Of a DNA stretch of 64,000 nucleotides, positions 25,736 to 40,700 are shown piece after piece (within the stretch, counting starts at the first letter, position 1; every line of letters starts with the position of its first letter). This stretch comes from Onthophagus taurus (lineage: Eukaryota; Arthropoda; Insecta; Coleoptera; Scarabaeidae). The notes under the pieces are model-generated. The model saw only the letters and a program-made list of their open reading frames with translations. It made no database searches and was not told where the DNA came from. A program made the translations under genes and the position numbers. The DNA lies in contig NC_091975.1 in the NCBI RefSeq assembly GCF_036711975.1, positions 3,412,501-3,476,500 of the forward strand. The letters are read 5' to 3'.

Positions 25736-28700
25736 ATGCCAACACAACAAAAACAATTTCCACCATCATCTGTCATTGTAGTCTCAAAAATACAAATGGC
25801 AGATGCAATGGCCGCCAGCAGCGGTGGTATACAGTGGTCGGCGATTATTAAGTTGTTTTCGGGATCTCATAACGATGCTTCCGACAAGTTAGAATTGCTG
25901 GATCTGTGCCTCGCGATTGTTAAAAGGTAACTGAGGAACCGTTTCGTGCCGCCGTTAACGTTTTTACAACGAAAATTGTACTTTTCACACGTGACAAATC
26001 TTGCCTTTTTTTTTCTTTAACAGCGAATCGGACATACTTCGATACAAGGGACGGGGCTTTTACAATTGGTTCGCGGTCCTCGCCGCCGATTATATTACTA
26101 ATAACGCCCGGAATCGTAAGTTTTCCGCAATCATTTTTTTTTCAACACCAAAATCTGATTGTCATCTTGCCACTGAAACTTTTAGTCTCATCCAGTCAAT
26201 TGGAGGTTGTCCACTCTGCCTGTCAAGTACTTCTTAAGTACTTGATTGGGGCCCTACAAACTAACAATACAGAGAGCAACTACAACAATGTGTTAGTTGA
26301 AAAATATTTGAAGGCTATAAGAATTTTATGTCTTGGACAAGATTTTTTTAGTCCTACGGAAATATCTACGTTAGTAATCAGTATGAAAGGTGAAACTTTA
26401 CCAACAAATACAGCCCCTGCAGGTAAGTACAAATAAAAATTACATAACCTAAAAAAATTTATCTTGTTTAAAAACTTGGTTCAAATAAACCAAGCTGAAT
26501 GAGTCATTATTATGAAGATTGGTGATGAATAAACCCTAAAACAATTTTAAACCACTTTTCATATTTTCTATAGGCGAAAAAGATGCTAGCAATAAGCAAG
26601 AAACTTCCAAACCTCGAACAGATCTATCAATAACAATTTTTGAGCAGCTAACGATGCCCTTGCGCGAAGGGACTAGTAATGGTTCAGAACAAAGTAGCAG
26701 TGGTCAAAGTACCGGCGGAGATCAAATCAACACGAATGATCCAATTACGGAAATTACAGTATGATTAAAAAAACAAATAATTTTTTTAGTTTTTGATAAC
26801 ATTTTTCTTGTTTATGTTTAGAAGCTTTTGTTGAAAGCAAATAGTGAAACGTTGCAATCGTTACGTGCTGGTGACACTTTAGCTGATTTGTGCTTAAATC
26901 TACCTAGTATTAAAAAGGCAAAGGTGAAAATTGATGAAACATTAGCCGGAAAACCATTTTCTCTTCCAACGACTCACACTGAAGCTACATCTATAAGAAA
27001 TAGGTTTGATACTCTAATATTTACAAAAGAAAGTGTTTGTTTTCATATATTTTTATTATTATAGTTTATCAGCAACTTTAGCAGATATTAATTTAGCATC
27101 ATCAGCAATTAATCTGCCCGTTCTTGAACCACTCACTCCAAGTAAACTAGATAAATTATGTAACTTAGGCATGGCTGTTTTATATTGCGCATTAAACCAA
27201 TCGTGTGCTAGTTCCGTCTTGGCGATGTGCTCAGCAGTTTCACCAAAATGTCCAAGCGGACAATCGCAATCTTTATTTAAAGATGACGAGGATAGCGGAA
27301 CAATTACTTTAGTTGAAGAAGCACTAAATATGTTCGCTTATATAGGAACTACTATTAAAAATTCAACCAGGGCAGGAGGACATGTATATCAAAATCATTT
27401 ATTATCAGGAGCTTGGGTGTTAATAGCCGGTTTACAAAGCCACGTTTCGTCAACTACAACTGAAAAGTTATCACACCTTCGAGATGATAAAGGTCGCAGT
27501 CCAAGTAAATCACTAAGAGAAACTGGTACAAGCGGCCGTTATAGCTATATGAAATTTCAACAGGCTTTTAGTGTACTTTCAGTTGCGTTGGCTGGACGAG
27601 CCTTATCATTACTATCAAAACTGTTTGAAGACTTAAATTTGGAAGTGTGTGGAACATCTGGAAATGTAGTGCAAGTCGATCCAGCACCAATTTCAATAAT
27701 GGGTCAATTCTCAGCGTTACAAAGAATAGCTCGGTTATTAGGCGCTGCTCCACTAAATCAGTTACTTTTTTATATAGCCTTGATCAGTTATCGAAAAGCT
27801 TGTACCTTAAAAAGAGTACATCCACCCGAAGGAGATATTTTTAGTCAAAGTGATTCAACGACTTATTATGAAGATATGATTATGTGTTCTGATGAAAATT
27901 CAACAGACGAAGATGATGATAGCGAACCGATTTTGGGATTGTGGTTCGAAGAAACATTAGCGCCGCCTGAAAACCCTGAACCGAAAACTACAAATGTAAT
28001 CAACACAGGTCAAGTTAAACCTAACCAAGAAAGACTTCACACCATAGTTCCCGAAACTGGCGAAGCCAGCGGATTTATTACATTAGCTACGAACATTTTT
28101 GTGTTTATGAATAGACATTTTTTACGATCGAAAAGTTCGTATGTTACCAGATACGTTAAAACTGGTTTGGGTGAACATCAAATATCGATTCTGGCGTTAA
28201 TTATTCGTGATCTCGATAGAGAAACTTCAAGAACAGAGATTGGTAAATCATTTTTTTTCTAATTAATTATTTTTATTACAATTAATTATTATTTGTAGGA
28301 ACAATTCCAAGTTATTTTGGTGTTGCCCTAGGCCAATTATATTGCGAATTTTCTGGAGCTCTCACAAGGTTTACTCACAATTTAGTGACTCATTCTGGTT
28401 TACAAGGGCTTCAAGTAAGCTTATTAAATCATTTAGGTGTTTCACCATGGAATACCGATGTTCCACATGCTTGGCCTTTACAAGTTTACCCAAGAACTTT
28501 GGCTGTGTTATCGCAAGTAATAATTTATTTTTTAATTTAACTAAAAATATTATATATATACTATGTACTCTGGATATAATGAACCTTCAAGGGGCAATAA
28601 TTTAAAAAAATCATGAATTAAATTTATTTTAATTACAATTTTTTATTACAATCTTGTAATATTAAAATGAATGAAATTAAACAATTTGGAAAGTAAGAAG

Positions 28701-31700
28701 GGAAATTAAAGGAAATCTGTAAGCATGCACATTTATTTCAACAATAAACACAAAGTAATGGTAACAAGTTATTCAAAAAAGTCAGTAATTTTGGTTTGAA
28801 TTTGAGGATTTGTTGAAATTATTTGTTGAAACTTTAAAGTTTTATTAGGAGTTTATAAAATAAACCTGTCTCATCACTATTAAAAATCTTACTCCTATTT
28901 GTTGATAAATAAAATTGTGGATATCCAGTTGTCGACGATTTTTGGATTTACTGCTGCTGATTCCCCAACTATTGTGCCGCTACAAACGTTAAGACGTGAT
29001 TTACATCGTTCTATCTAACTTTCAGTACATTCGAAGTCATCTTGTAACTTTTGACCAAATTCCGTTGCTTTTAAGCTTAAAATTTTCGAACTGACTTTCA
29101 TTTTGGTCGTTTCTGCGTAAACCATTTTAACAAAGCTTTATCTACATCATCGTGATTACATTTTTTTCGCACGCTTGTAGAAGATCATTTTATTAAACAG
29201 TCAATACACTGATAACACAAGTTAACCATAGAATTGTTTCGAAGTAGCGTACAAGCCAGAATCCAGTATCTTTTGTAATTAGGTGAGAAAAATATCATGT
29301 TGATTGCAGGTATTTTGCTCAGTTCGTTATAAACAAATTTATTAAGATTATGTTAAATAGAGACATTTTCGGCATTATTACGTTCGTTCGTTATAACCGG
29401 GTGCGTTATAACCGACTTACACTGTATTTGTATTTATTATTTTAGGTGTTGTTATTAAGACCTCAAAACGAAAAAGAAGCCTCAGTGATAAGTATCTGGC
29501 ATAGATTGGTAAATACATTAATTGAGAGTGTGATGAATCCTCCAACTGTGGTTGATAATGATAATGAAGATTTAAACGTCGAGCACGCCCAGGTTTTATT
29601 ATACCTTTTCCATTTATTGAATTTGATGCAAAAGAAATCGGTACTTTTGCTATTAGCTAGTGCCATTTTGAGATGTTCAGAGGTAGCCCAAAATATATTA
29701 AGGGATACACAACTTTTGCACATATCTAGATTGTTGTTACTTTTTGATTATATAATGAAACATTTGTATGATGCACCAGCTACGCTTTTAGAACAGGTTG
29801 GTTTATTTAAAAAGATAATTGTTGAGAATTATTAATTTTTATTTGTTTTGATTAGATTCAATGGAATTTATTTTATGCTACGAATTTAAATACAGATAAA
29901 GATAAAGAAAATAATATGTCTCGAATGTACACACATTGGAAAGAAATAGAAGAAAATCATCGTAAATTTGCTTTGAGTGAAGAATTTTCAATGAAACCTC
30001 GGTTTTATGTTGTTACTAGTCTTGAAGTTCGTAACCAAGATCCGCCGAAATTGGATGGTTTGGCTTGTAATTTTATTTTGGGAACGCCTGATAAAATTAG
30101 GTATCCACTTCTTCTCGATGGGTTAATTGAAATTTTAAATGTAACTCACGTAACATCAGGAGCACCTGCTGTTAAGATGTCATTTCTAGGAATGTGTGCC
30201 ACTCAATACTGTTATACGATATGTTGGAGGTACATTTCGATCTTTAATAACAAACTATAACGATTAATATTTTTAATTGCGATTCAGGTTGCTTCAAATT
30301 TTACCACCATCAACTCCATACATCGAAAGATTGTCTTTAGGAGAACCAATAGTGGCAGGACCTTTACTTCTTCACTCATTGATTTGGGGACCGCGTACGA
30401 ATCATAAAGTGTTTAGTCGTTGGTTAAAAGATTGTTTGGTAAAGCAAGGTATTTACACTCAACATACAGATAAATTATTAAAAACGTGTCACGATACTGT
30501 TACGACGTTAAAATATGATGTAACAATGGCTAAAAATTGTATTATCACGTTGATTCCGGATACCAAAAAAGGTTCTTTAACAAAAGATGCTTTACCACCG
30601 CTTTGGCACTTATTCATCTTAGATGCTGTGTTGGCTAAAGTACAAGTTGCGTTATCAGATGAATCTGAATCTTCCGAGATGACCGCTGCAAATCGAGCGT
30701 GTGTTCAAGAATTGATCCCTCACGTCTTAAGGTTAACCCAGTCAATATTGTATATTACGAAATGGTCGTTATTAAATAATATGGTGGAACAAACTGATCC
30801 ACCAGGGAAGTACACTTTACAAGATTATGAATCGATTCAAGAAATTTTAGCGATAGCATCTACAAAAAACACATTAACATCCACTCTTACCAGCGATTTT
30901 AACACATTACTACCATCATCTGTTGTAAAAGTCTTACAAAGTTGGAATGCGGTAACCTTAGAAGATTGTACGTCAACTCCGTTTATTAACGATACAATTC
31001 CAGCTGAAAGTTACATCTTAAAGATCATAGACACGCATATTTCAACGCTTTCATTAAGCAATCCATTTAGTATAAATTTATCTTTGAAGAGACTTTTACA
31101 ATGTTTGGTGAAATTTTTGTGTCAGCACGCTCCAAAAATTGAAAACACCGATACAAAAAATAAAGCTATTGAATTATTGGTGTTGGTTACTATGGATATA
31201 AGAACCGAGTTTTTATATGATACAGTTTCAAAAACTTTAGATAAAATGATTGGTGATCTAGAAACTGACGAACATCAAAAGAGGGTTTATTTATACGTTT
31301 TAGAAAACACTTATAAATTAATAACGAATTTTACCAATAATTATAACGATTTAATCAACGAGAAATTATTACACAACTATTTGAAGTTTTACGAGAAAAT
31401 TATTGAGAAATCATCCGGTAGACAAGCTTTGGAATTATTTTTTACCGGCGATAAAGATTTGGTAAAAGTTTTAATGTCGGTGTCCAGTCCTCAAATGTCC
31501 CAACAATACAGTACAAGAGTTCTCCATTTCTTCAACAAACTTTATCAAGCAGCTGAAAAAAGTTCTACAGATCCTAGTTTGAATTATTTATGTGGTAGTA
31601 TGAGTAAACTAGCTGACGTGAAACCCGATACTTTACAAACATGGTTAAGACATTTAATAATCGGTACAAATTCGATGACCGTTAGCGAATCTTCTTCCAA

Positions 31701-34700
31701 TATACAAACACCTACAGCCACAGCTGCTCCAACAAACAAAAACGAAACCGCAACCGAAAACGGGAAAAGTACCGAAAATAACACAAGTTTTGTAATAAGA
31801 ACAGATTCAAACGCGTCTCCATGTCCTAGCGAAGATCAAAAATCTTTAATACAAGAAAACAGCCAATTATTACAAGCATTAACCAATTTCATCGTAAAAC
31901 AAACCGGATTATCCGAAGATGTCCCAATTACAATTTTAAATGCTTTAATTCCATTAGGATCAATTATTCTTTCACCAACAATCGAAGGAGCAGGATTTAC
32001 AGATTTAATGGTTGTTATGACCACCTTAGCTGATGCGGGAATAGGAAAAGGACACGCCACTTTAGTTGCAGTTACTTCCGATTGGTTGGAATTATGCTGT
32101 GAGAGTTTAACTCAAAAAGAAGTTGTAGATAATTTAGGGGCTGATGTAGGAACGGAAAAGAACTCAGTCATGTTAGAAGCAGCGTGTTGTCTTCTTGAAT
32201 ACTTAAGTGATATTGTGAACGCTTTATCTTCGAATCAAGGTGCGCCATCATTTCGAGCTGTAAGTCCACCTTGGGAGGGGGAAACCCCTTTGGAACATGA
32301 CGTTGATTGGCCGGAAGAAGGAAACGATGATGAAGATAGCGGAGATGATTCCGATGAAGATTCTTTGTGTAATAAATTGTGTACGTTTACGATCACGCAA
32401 AAAGAATTTATGAATCAGCACTGGTATCATTGTCACACGTGTCGAATGTTAGATGGTGTTGGAGTATGTTCGGTTTGCGCGAGAGTTTGTCACAAGGGGC
32501 ACGATTTAAGTTACGCAAAGTTTGGAAATTTCTTTTGCGATTGCGGCGCTAAAGAAGACGGTTCTTGCCAGGCTTTAGTGAAAAGATCGCCTCAATCAAA
32601 CGAAGGCCCTTCCACTTCAAATAATGCAGCTACAACAGGATTTGCATCAGAACACATGTTAACAAGTTCTTTAAGACGAAGAGCTTCCTCCCCGGTACCA
32701 ATTGATAAAATGGTTTTGAAAAAAGAAAGAAAAACACCGCCGGTGGTAAAACAAATAGAAGGATCGAGAGAATTTTTAATGACCACGTTTGGAAGTTCTA
32801 ATATGCCTAAAACTTTACTGAATTTAGTGCAATCGTTCACACCTTCAGTGGAAGCTTTTTGTAATCGAAATTCTGCCGTTGGTTGTCATGCAAGAGCTTT
32901 GAAAGCTTTACAACAACTGCATTCAGTTGAAAAGAAATACGTTTATAACGAACAATTGATGGTTCCGACTTTGGGATCGCAAGAAGGTGCATTTGAGAAT
33001 GTTAGAATGAGTTATGCTGGCGAACAAGGTCAAACGATCCGACAACTTCTCTCGGCTCATATAGTAAGGCGAGTGGCAATGTGCTGCATGTATTCTGCGC
33101 ATGGTAAACGTCAGCATTTAGCTGTTTCACACGAAAAAGGAAAGATAACCGTTTTACAGCTATCTGCTTTATTAAAACAAGCGGATTCCTCAATGAGAAA
33201 ATTAACGCTAACTCGTTTAGCCTCCGCTCCAATACCATTTACGGTACTATCTCTCTCTAGTAATTTATGTAACGAAGATTATCTTGCGGTATGCGGACTG
33301 AAAGATTGTCACATCCTCACTTTTAATTCGAACGGTTCCGTTTCTGATCATTTGGTGTTACACCCACAACTTGAAACGGGAAATTTTATAATAAAAGCGA
33401 TTTGGTTGCCAGGTTCTCAAACGCAACTCGCGTTAGTTACCGCCGATTTCGTAAAGGTTTATGATTTGGCACAAGACGATTTATGCCCGAAATATTATTT
33501 CTTGGTACCAAGTGGCAAAATACGCGATTGCACTTTTATGTATGAAGATAAAGAATACAATATCTTATTGATGTCATCTCCCGGCCATATTTATTACGAA
33601 GCTTTAAATGAGGAAAGCCTGGCTACTCACGGAGCGTTTTATGTAACAAATACTTTGGAAGTTTTCCATTTAGATGTGACGGATGTGAATGGACAAGTAG
33701 CTGGTGGAGGTGTGAGCATTTATTATTCCCATACTTTAGGGTTATTATTCTATAGTTACGCGCAAGGAAAAAGTTTTGTGTCGCCTATAACACCTAAAAA
33801 TAACTGCTTAACCGTCATTTTTCCAATAACAATTCCGTTTTCGACGGTTGCGACTTCAAAGAGTAATGGCAGTAAAAATCCAACGCCTCAACCTTTGTGT
33901 CAGTGGACAGAAATTCCGAATCATCCCGGTTTGATTTGCTGCGCAATGCAATCGACAAACACCCCGGTGGTTTTAATGATGCGCCCTGACTCGATAGCTA
34001 TCCATGAAATAAAAGTGGTACCTTCAAAATCAAAAATAATGGATATGGTTGCTATAAGACACAATTCGGTTAACGAACAAAGAACCACGTTGATTTTAAT
34101 GTGCGAAGATGGAAGTTTGAAAATTTATATGGCTAATATGGACCAAACCGGATTTTGGATGTCTCCAACTATTCAACCAGCGATTGGAAATAGCGCAGTG
34201 AAACCGAAAAAGAAAAAGGTGGTTAAAACCGGGAAAACGCCGAGTTCTGTTACATTTCCGGTGGATTTCTTTGAACACAGCCAACCAATGAACGACGTTG
34301 AAATTGGTGGTAACGATCTTTTACAAGTATATAATGTTTCGCAACTAAAACATCGTTTAAACACAACCGGATTATACGTTGTTTGTACAAAACCTTTAGG
34401 CTTTACCGTCGAAATTACCAATGCTGATAATAACATGGTTATGACTGGTGTTAGAGTTTTAGTGGGCAGTCAAGATCCAACAAGAGCACCATCGTTTATT
34501 GAAGTATTTGGGCGAATTACTACTATTTCCGTTCACCGTAGTAGATGGTATGATGTCCCATTTTCGCGCGAAGAAAGTTTACAAGCAGATAAAAAGATTA
34601 CCATTACATTTGGTCCATCGCAAGATGTTGAAACTGTAACCATGATAGATAGTATCAAAGTTTACGGAAAAACTAAGGATATGTTTGGTTGGCCAGAAGA

Positions 34701-37700
34701 GAATGAGGAAACAGTCACCGCAAATAATTCAACACCTCCAACAACCACAACAAACGTTGCGAATGAAACGGATCAAACTAACAACACCAATTCTTTACCG
34801 TTAACCAAATTAGAACGTTTGGTAACGAATATCTTGGAAGTTTTAGATGGGACCTTTGCTCTATTTCCAAACGAAGAAAATTTGATGAATTATAAGAGTA
34901 GTTGTATTAAAATAGCCACCGATTTGCTTACCTTACCAACACCGATTTGTATACAACTTTATTCAAAGTCACTTCTCGCCTCATTGCACCAAACGAAACA
35001 ATTATATCACAGTTACAAAGATTTAGCTTTACTACAACACGTTTTGCAAACATTAACGTCCATGTTAGATACAAATCCTGCTAAAATTGAAACGGATATC
35101 GACGCGGAAAGTTACTTCCGCTTAATTTTAATTGTCCGAGGAATCGCCGTTTCGCGGCCACAAAATTTGGTAAAGTTCGCCGATTCTCACACTTCGATTC
35201 AAGATGTAGTTCTCGACGATCCATTAAAAAGTAAACCTCGTACTTCAAAATCCGGAAAAAATCAACATTTACTCTTACAATTAATGGACGTTTTATGGCT
35301 ACTTCATTCATTAAATCCAGAAAATCCATCGTTAGTACCCGTCGTTGTCCCCGGATTAAAACACACCGAACAAGTTGTTCATGCTTTGGTCGAAATTGTC
35401 CACGCGTTTAATAGTTGCGACACATATAGTAACATTACAATTGCGGTTTACTTACAATTATTATTGTGCGAAGATCCGTTAATCGCGTTTAGCGCGAAAC
35501 AAGCGATTTGCAGAGTTCTCAAACCGAAATACAAAAGGAGAAGAGTTTATATTCCGAGTCCACCACGTTGTACATCTCCATCTACTACAAGTAAGTTTAT
35601 TTAAATAAAAATTAACATTTTATTAAATGTTGTAATTAGAAACAGAAGTCGAAGAAGATAAACCGAGACCTACCCCTCAATCACTACCACTTCCACGGGA
35701 CCCTCGTTTTGATCTTGACACTGTTGAAGCTATTGCTTTGTTACAACCGGCCGTTGATGCACACAATGCTAATTTAGAAGCTTTGGTGGGGTCTGGAGGA
35801 CCTGGATATCCACCGGTACTCTATATACCTCCTGATACTGACGATGAAACGATGGTTGAGTTAGCTATTGCTTTGTCTTTGCAAGAACATGGGTTAAGTG
35901 CTGAACAAGGACAACATGGATTACAGGTATATAAGTTTATATTTTGAAAAAATTAATTAAATCATACTTTTATTTGTATACACAAATTATTAATAAATAC
36001 TTACTTAATTTTTATGTTCGACATTGACAATGTTGAACTACTTTTTATTTATTTAACTTTTTTGTGTAGGTGTTAGGAAATCCAGCTTTACAACCTATAC
36101 AAGGTCAACCCGCTCAAGAAGCGGGTCATTTTAGTGACACAACCGCTTCCGCTGCTGGTTCAGATGATGAAGGAAGTACAGCAGCTACAGATGGATCTAC
36201 ATTACGAACATCACCAGCGGAACAGGTTTGTAATTTCTTTGATAAGTAAAAGAAAGATTTAAAAAAATAGTTAAAAACCGTACCTGCAAAACAAGAAGTT
36301 AACTTTTTTTTGTTACTTCTTTATAAATTGAAATGAAGCATCCAATAATAAAGGAGTATTAAAAAAAGGGCAATAGTTGTTGTGCCGTTTTTTTGTTTGT
36401 GTTATTTACATCTTGTGGTATTGCAGGGTGGTAGCGCTGGCTCTGAAAGTGGTGGTAGCGGTGTAGAGAGCATTACCGGCGAACATAATGTGTCTGGTCG
36501 TAGCTCAGCTTACGGTGACAATGTGCCAGAAGTGATTAACACAGTTTCACGATCAGACACAAGCTCACTAGCTACTGCCAACTATCAGGTATGAGGGCCG
36601 CGGCCGCGACGTGCTTCCCCCAAAGTCCAACCGGCGGACTATTTTAACGCATTCTTTTTTCCTTGTTGTATTTCTCAGATCGCCGAAGCAGATCAAATGA
36701 ACCAAGAGGTCGATCACGAAACCGATCCGGAGAATAGTTCACGACTTCATGTACTTCGTCTTCAACTTCTTGAACGATTAATCGAATATCTTCCGAAGTT
36801 ACATGATGTTGATGGTGTGAGGATTATTCCATTTTTACAGGTATGATGTGGTTTTTTGAAATAATCATGTTACATGAATATTTTTTTAATAATCAAGGTT
36901 GTTTTGCAATTAACTACCGATCTTGATGCTCATTCTGATCGGGATAAAAATTGTCTCAACTCACTTTTAACTGCGATTATTCAAGAATTAGAAATAAATA
37001 TGGTTTCAACGGTGAATGTGCGCGTTCGAACAAGTCAACGTGAGCTTCAATTGGTTATTATGAGATTATTAAGTGCGTAATGTATTTTATTTTTAATTGT
37101 TCAATTTAAAATTTTTTTTTTTTTAAGGTGTTTTAATGTCGCGATGTAAAACGTCTGGTTCAAGTACAACCAAACCAGCCCCTACAGATAATTCTACTTA
37201 TATTTCACAAGTAACGGCGACTATGCTTCATAAAGCTGATATTATAAATTATTGTTTAAAATTACTTCAATCCCTTTTGGAGTATTGGAAAAAGGTTTCG
37301 GATGATACAACAACAACACAAGCTGGAAATAATTTATTGAAAGAACATTTACCGCATTCACCGCCTGATATGACGCCGTTTTTCCTTAGACAATTTGTTA
37401 AAGGACACGCGTCGGATATATTCCAAACATATCCCCAATTACTCACCGAGATGGCTTTAAGACTACCGTATCAAGTTCATAAACATTCGGAGGTTTCTGA
37501 ACCGGTTACATCAGCTTTTGATCCATCTTGGTATAGATATCTTTGCGAGTACATGATGACGTCGCAAACCCCGTTTTTGCGAAGACAAGTTAGGAAATTG
37601 TTGTTGTTCATTTGCGGGAACAAAGAGAAATATCGCCAGTTAAGAGATGTACACGCCCTTAATACTCACATGAAGGTAAGAATGAGAAGATTGGTTTAAT

Positions 37701-40700
37701 AATAAAAAAATATTAATTAATACATTTTTGTAGGCTGTTAAAAAGTGTTGTGCAAAAGGCGGATACAATTCATCGATAGAAATGCAACATAGTTTATCTT
37801 TAACCTACGATGCATTGGTTGAGCTGGTCGAACATCTGAAAATGTGCCTCGAAATTGCGTTAAATCGAACCGGAAATTGGCAAAGTTTTTGTATTCATCA
37901 CGAAAAAATGATCCCATTCTTATTTCAAGTTAGCTGTTTATTAGATGAAGGTATTTTTTAGGTTTCTATTTCAGTTTTATTTTTAATGTAATTATAATTT
38001 TATAGGTGATATAAATGTATCTACCACTTACGAAGGTACATATTACGCTTTAGAGAGTGCAATTTTTTTCTCCCATTGTTTATTTTAGTTTACTAACTTT
38101 TTTAAGAAGCGTTAGTTAGAGTTGAATTTATGACATTTTCTTTAAAAACGCTTGATCATCTTTATTAAAATCGTTTTTATCTCGAGAACATAATTAATTC
38201 CATGTAGATACCAAATATTCAATCTTCCATGGTTTAGTATTTATCAACTTTAATCAGGGCCGGATCAAATAATTATGTTCGTCCACGACTACCTTATAAC
38301 TTATAATATATACCTTATAAATGAGTTTTCTAAAACAAAAGGGTAGTCATTTTTCAAGGAGTGAAAACTTGAGAGACTAGAAATAATTATTTGAAACGAC
38401 ATTAAAAAAACCTAAACAAATTCCTTTTTTGGTATGATTTAAGCATAAATTAATTAATTTATGTTTAAATCAATAAGACCTTTCATAAAAGTGACATTTA
38501 ATTTTGACAAGTTGTGAAGTTGGTTACAGTTGGTAATATAATATTTACAATAATTATTTGAAACGTCAAAATTTCAAGAAACGTCAATTTAATTTATTTT
38601 TTAGCACTTTCTAAAGGTTTTACATTAAAAAATCCTAAACAAATTCTTTTTTTCGTATTATTTAAGCATAAATTAATTAATTTTTGTAACAAAAACGACG
38701 TTTCATAAAAGTGACATTTAATTTTGACAAGTTGTGAAGTTGGTTACGGTTGGTAACATTGAATTTGTGTCACATTGACGTTTAAAGTTTATTCAAAAAT
38801 TTCTTTTAAAAAATAAATTTATGGAATCAATTTCAATAGTAGTCGTCTACTCACATATAATGAGCTATAATAGCTTATATTTTTTAATTATTTTTGTTAA
38901 TGTTTAGGTGTCGCCCCAACGATCCTCCATCTTTTAAACTGCGCGATTGTTGTTAATGCTTCCGCAAATACCAATAAAAAGAACGATGCTTCAGCGAAAC
39001 CGAGCACTTCATCCAGGAAGGAAAGAGAAAAATCGGACGATTCCGCAACGGAGGCTTTATTTGAAGAATCGAATTGTATCGCTTTGGTTGAACAGATTAA
39101 TAAACAAGTATCCCGCGACATTTTACGCCGATTTATAAAAACTTTTGTTCTCGAAACGAACTCGACCCTCGTGAGGTGGCAAGCACATTCATTAATAGTC
39201 GCTATATACAAGTAATTAATTATTAGAAAGTTTTTTTAAGTGTAGTCATTAAATTTAATTTTTAGAAATTCAAAAAGTCCCGAACAATCAACTTTGTTAG
39301 ATTTATTGTGGAGTTTATGGCCTTGTTTACCCGCTTACGGAAGAAAAGCAGCCCAATTTGTGGACTTATTAGGCTACTTTTCTTTGAAGTTTAGCGAATC
39401 CAGCGAATCTCCACAACAGGTATTAACAAAATAACAATCATAAACATCGAAATTTATTTATTTTTAATTTTTAGATCTCTGAATACGTCGAAAAAGCTGT
39501 AGATGTATTACGAGTCCAAAATCAACTATTAGCGCATCACCCAAACGCGAGTCTTTACACTCACATGTCGCAATACGTCGAGTTAGAAGGTTATTATTTA
39601 GAATCAGAACCTTGCCTTGTATGTAACAACCCTGAAGTGCCCCTTTCAACGATAAAACTTAGCTCCGTAAAAGTAGATTCAAAATTCACGACAACAACCC
39701 AAATAGTAAAACTTTTAAGTAGTCACACAATAAGTAAAATTACCGTTCGCATCGCGGATTTAAAGCGCACCAAAATGGTGAGAACGATTAATATTTACTA
39801 CAATAACCGAAGTGTACAAGCGGTGGTGGAACTAAAAAATAAACCGGCTTTGTGGCACAAAGCAAAAAAAGTTTCTTTGCAGTCAGCTCAAACGGAAGTA
39901 AAAATCGAATTTCCTTTACCAATAGTTGCGTGTAATTTAATGATTGAATACGCGGATTTCTACGAAAATTTACAAGCTTCTAGTGAAACTTTACAATGTC
40001 CAAGATGTAGCGCTGCCGTTCCTGCAAATCCGGGCGTGTGTTCGAATTGTGGTGAAAATGTTTTCCAATGTCATAAATGTCGCGCGATTAATTACGACGA
40101 AAAGGACCCATTTTTGTGCCACGCCTGTGGATTTTGTAAATACGCCAAATTTGATTTTACATTGCAAGCGAGACCGTGTTGTGCCGTTGAACCAATAGAA
40201 ACGGATGAAGATCGGAAAAAAATGGTCTCGAATATAAACTCGTTGTTAGAAAAGGCCGATCGAGTTTATAAACAATTAATGGCAAATAAACCGAATCTAG
40301 AAGCTTTAGTTGTTAAAATAACCGAACAAAGATCGGATAGAAAACTTGATGAACCATCTTCTAGCTCAGTTAATACCAACTCAACTGTTAATTCAGTTCA
40401 AGCATCGTTGGTTCATATTAAAGTAAATAAAACGATTCAAATGTTAGCCCAACAATATTGTAGCGAGTGTAAAATGTCTTTTGAAGAATTAAGCAAAATA
40501 ATTCAACGTGTTTTGGTTTCCCGGAAAGAATTAATCGCTTACGATCGAAGACATAAAGATAGCGAAGCGATACTAGAAACCACAACAACTGAAGAACCCG
40601 GTCCTAGTGATATAACAACTCAACCGTTATCGGTTATTAGTAGATCGAGCAGTAGATGTTACGGTTGTTCTTCAGCCGCCACCGAACATTGTTTAACACT

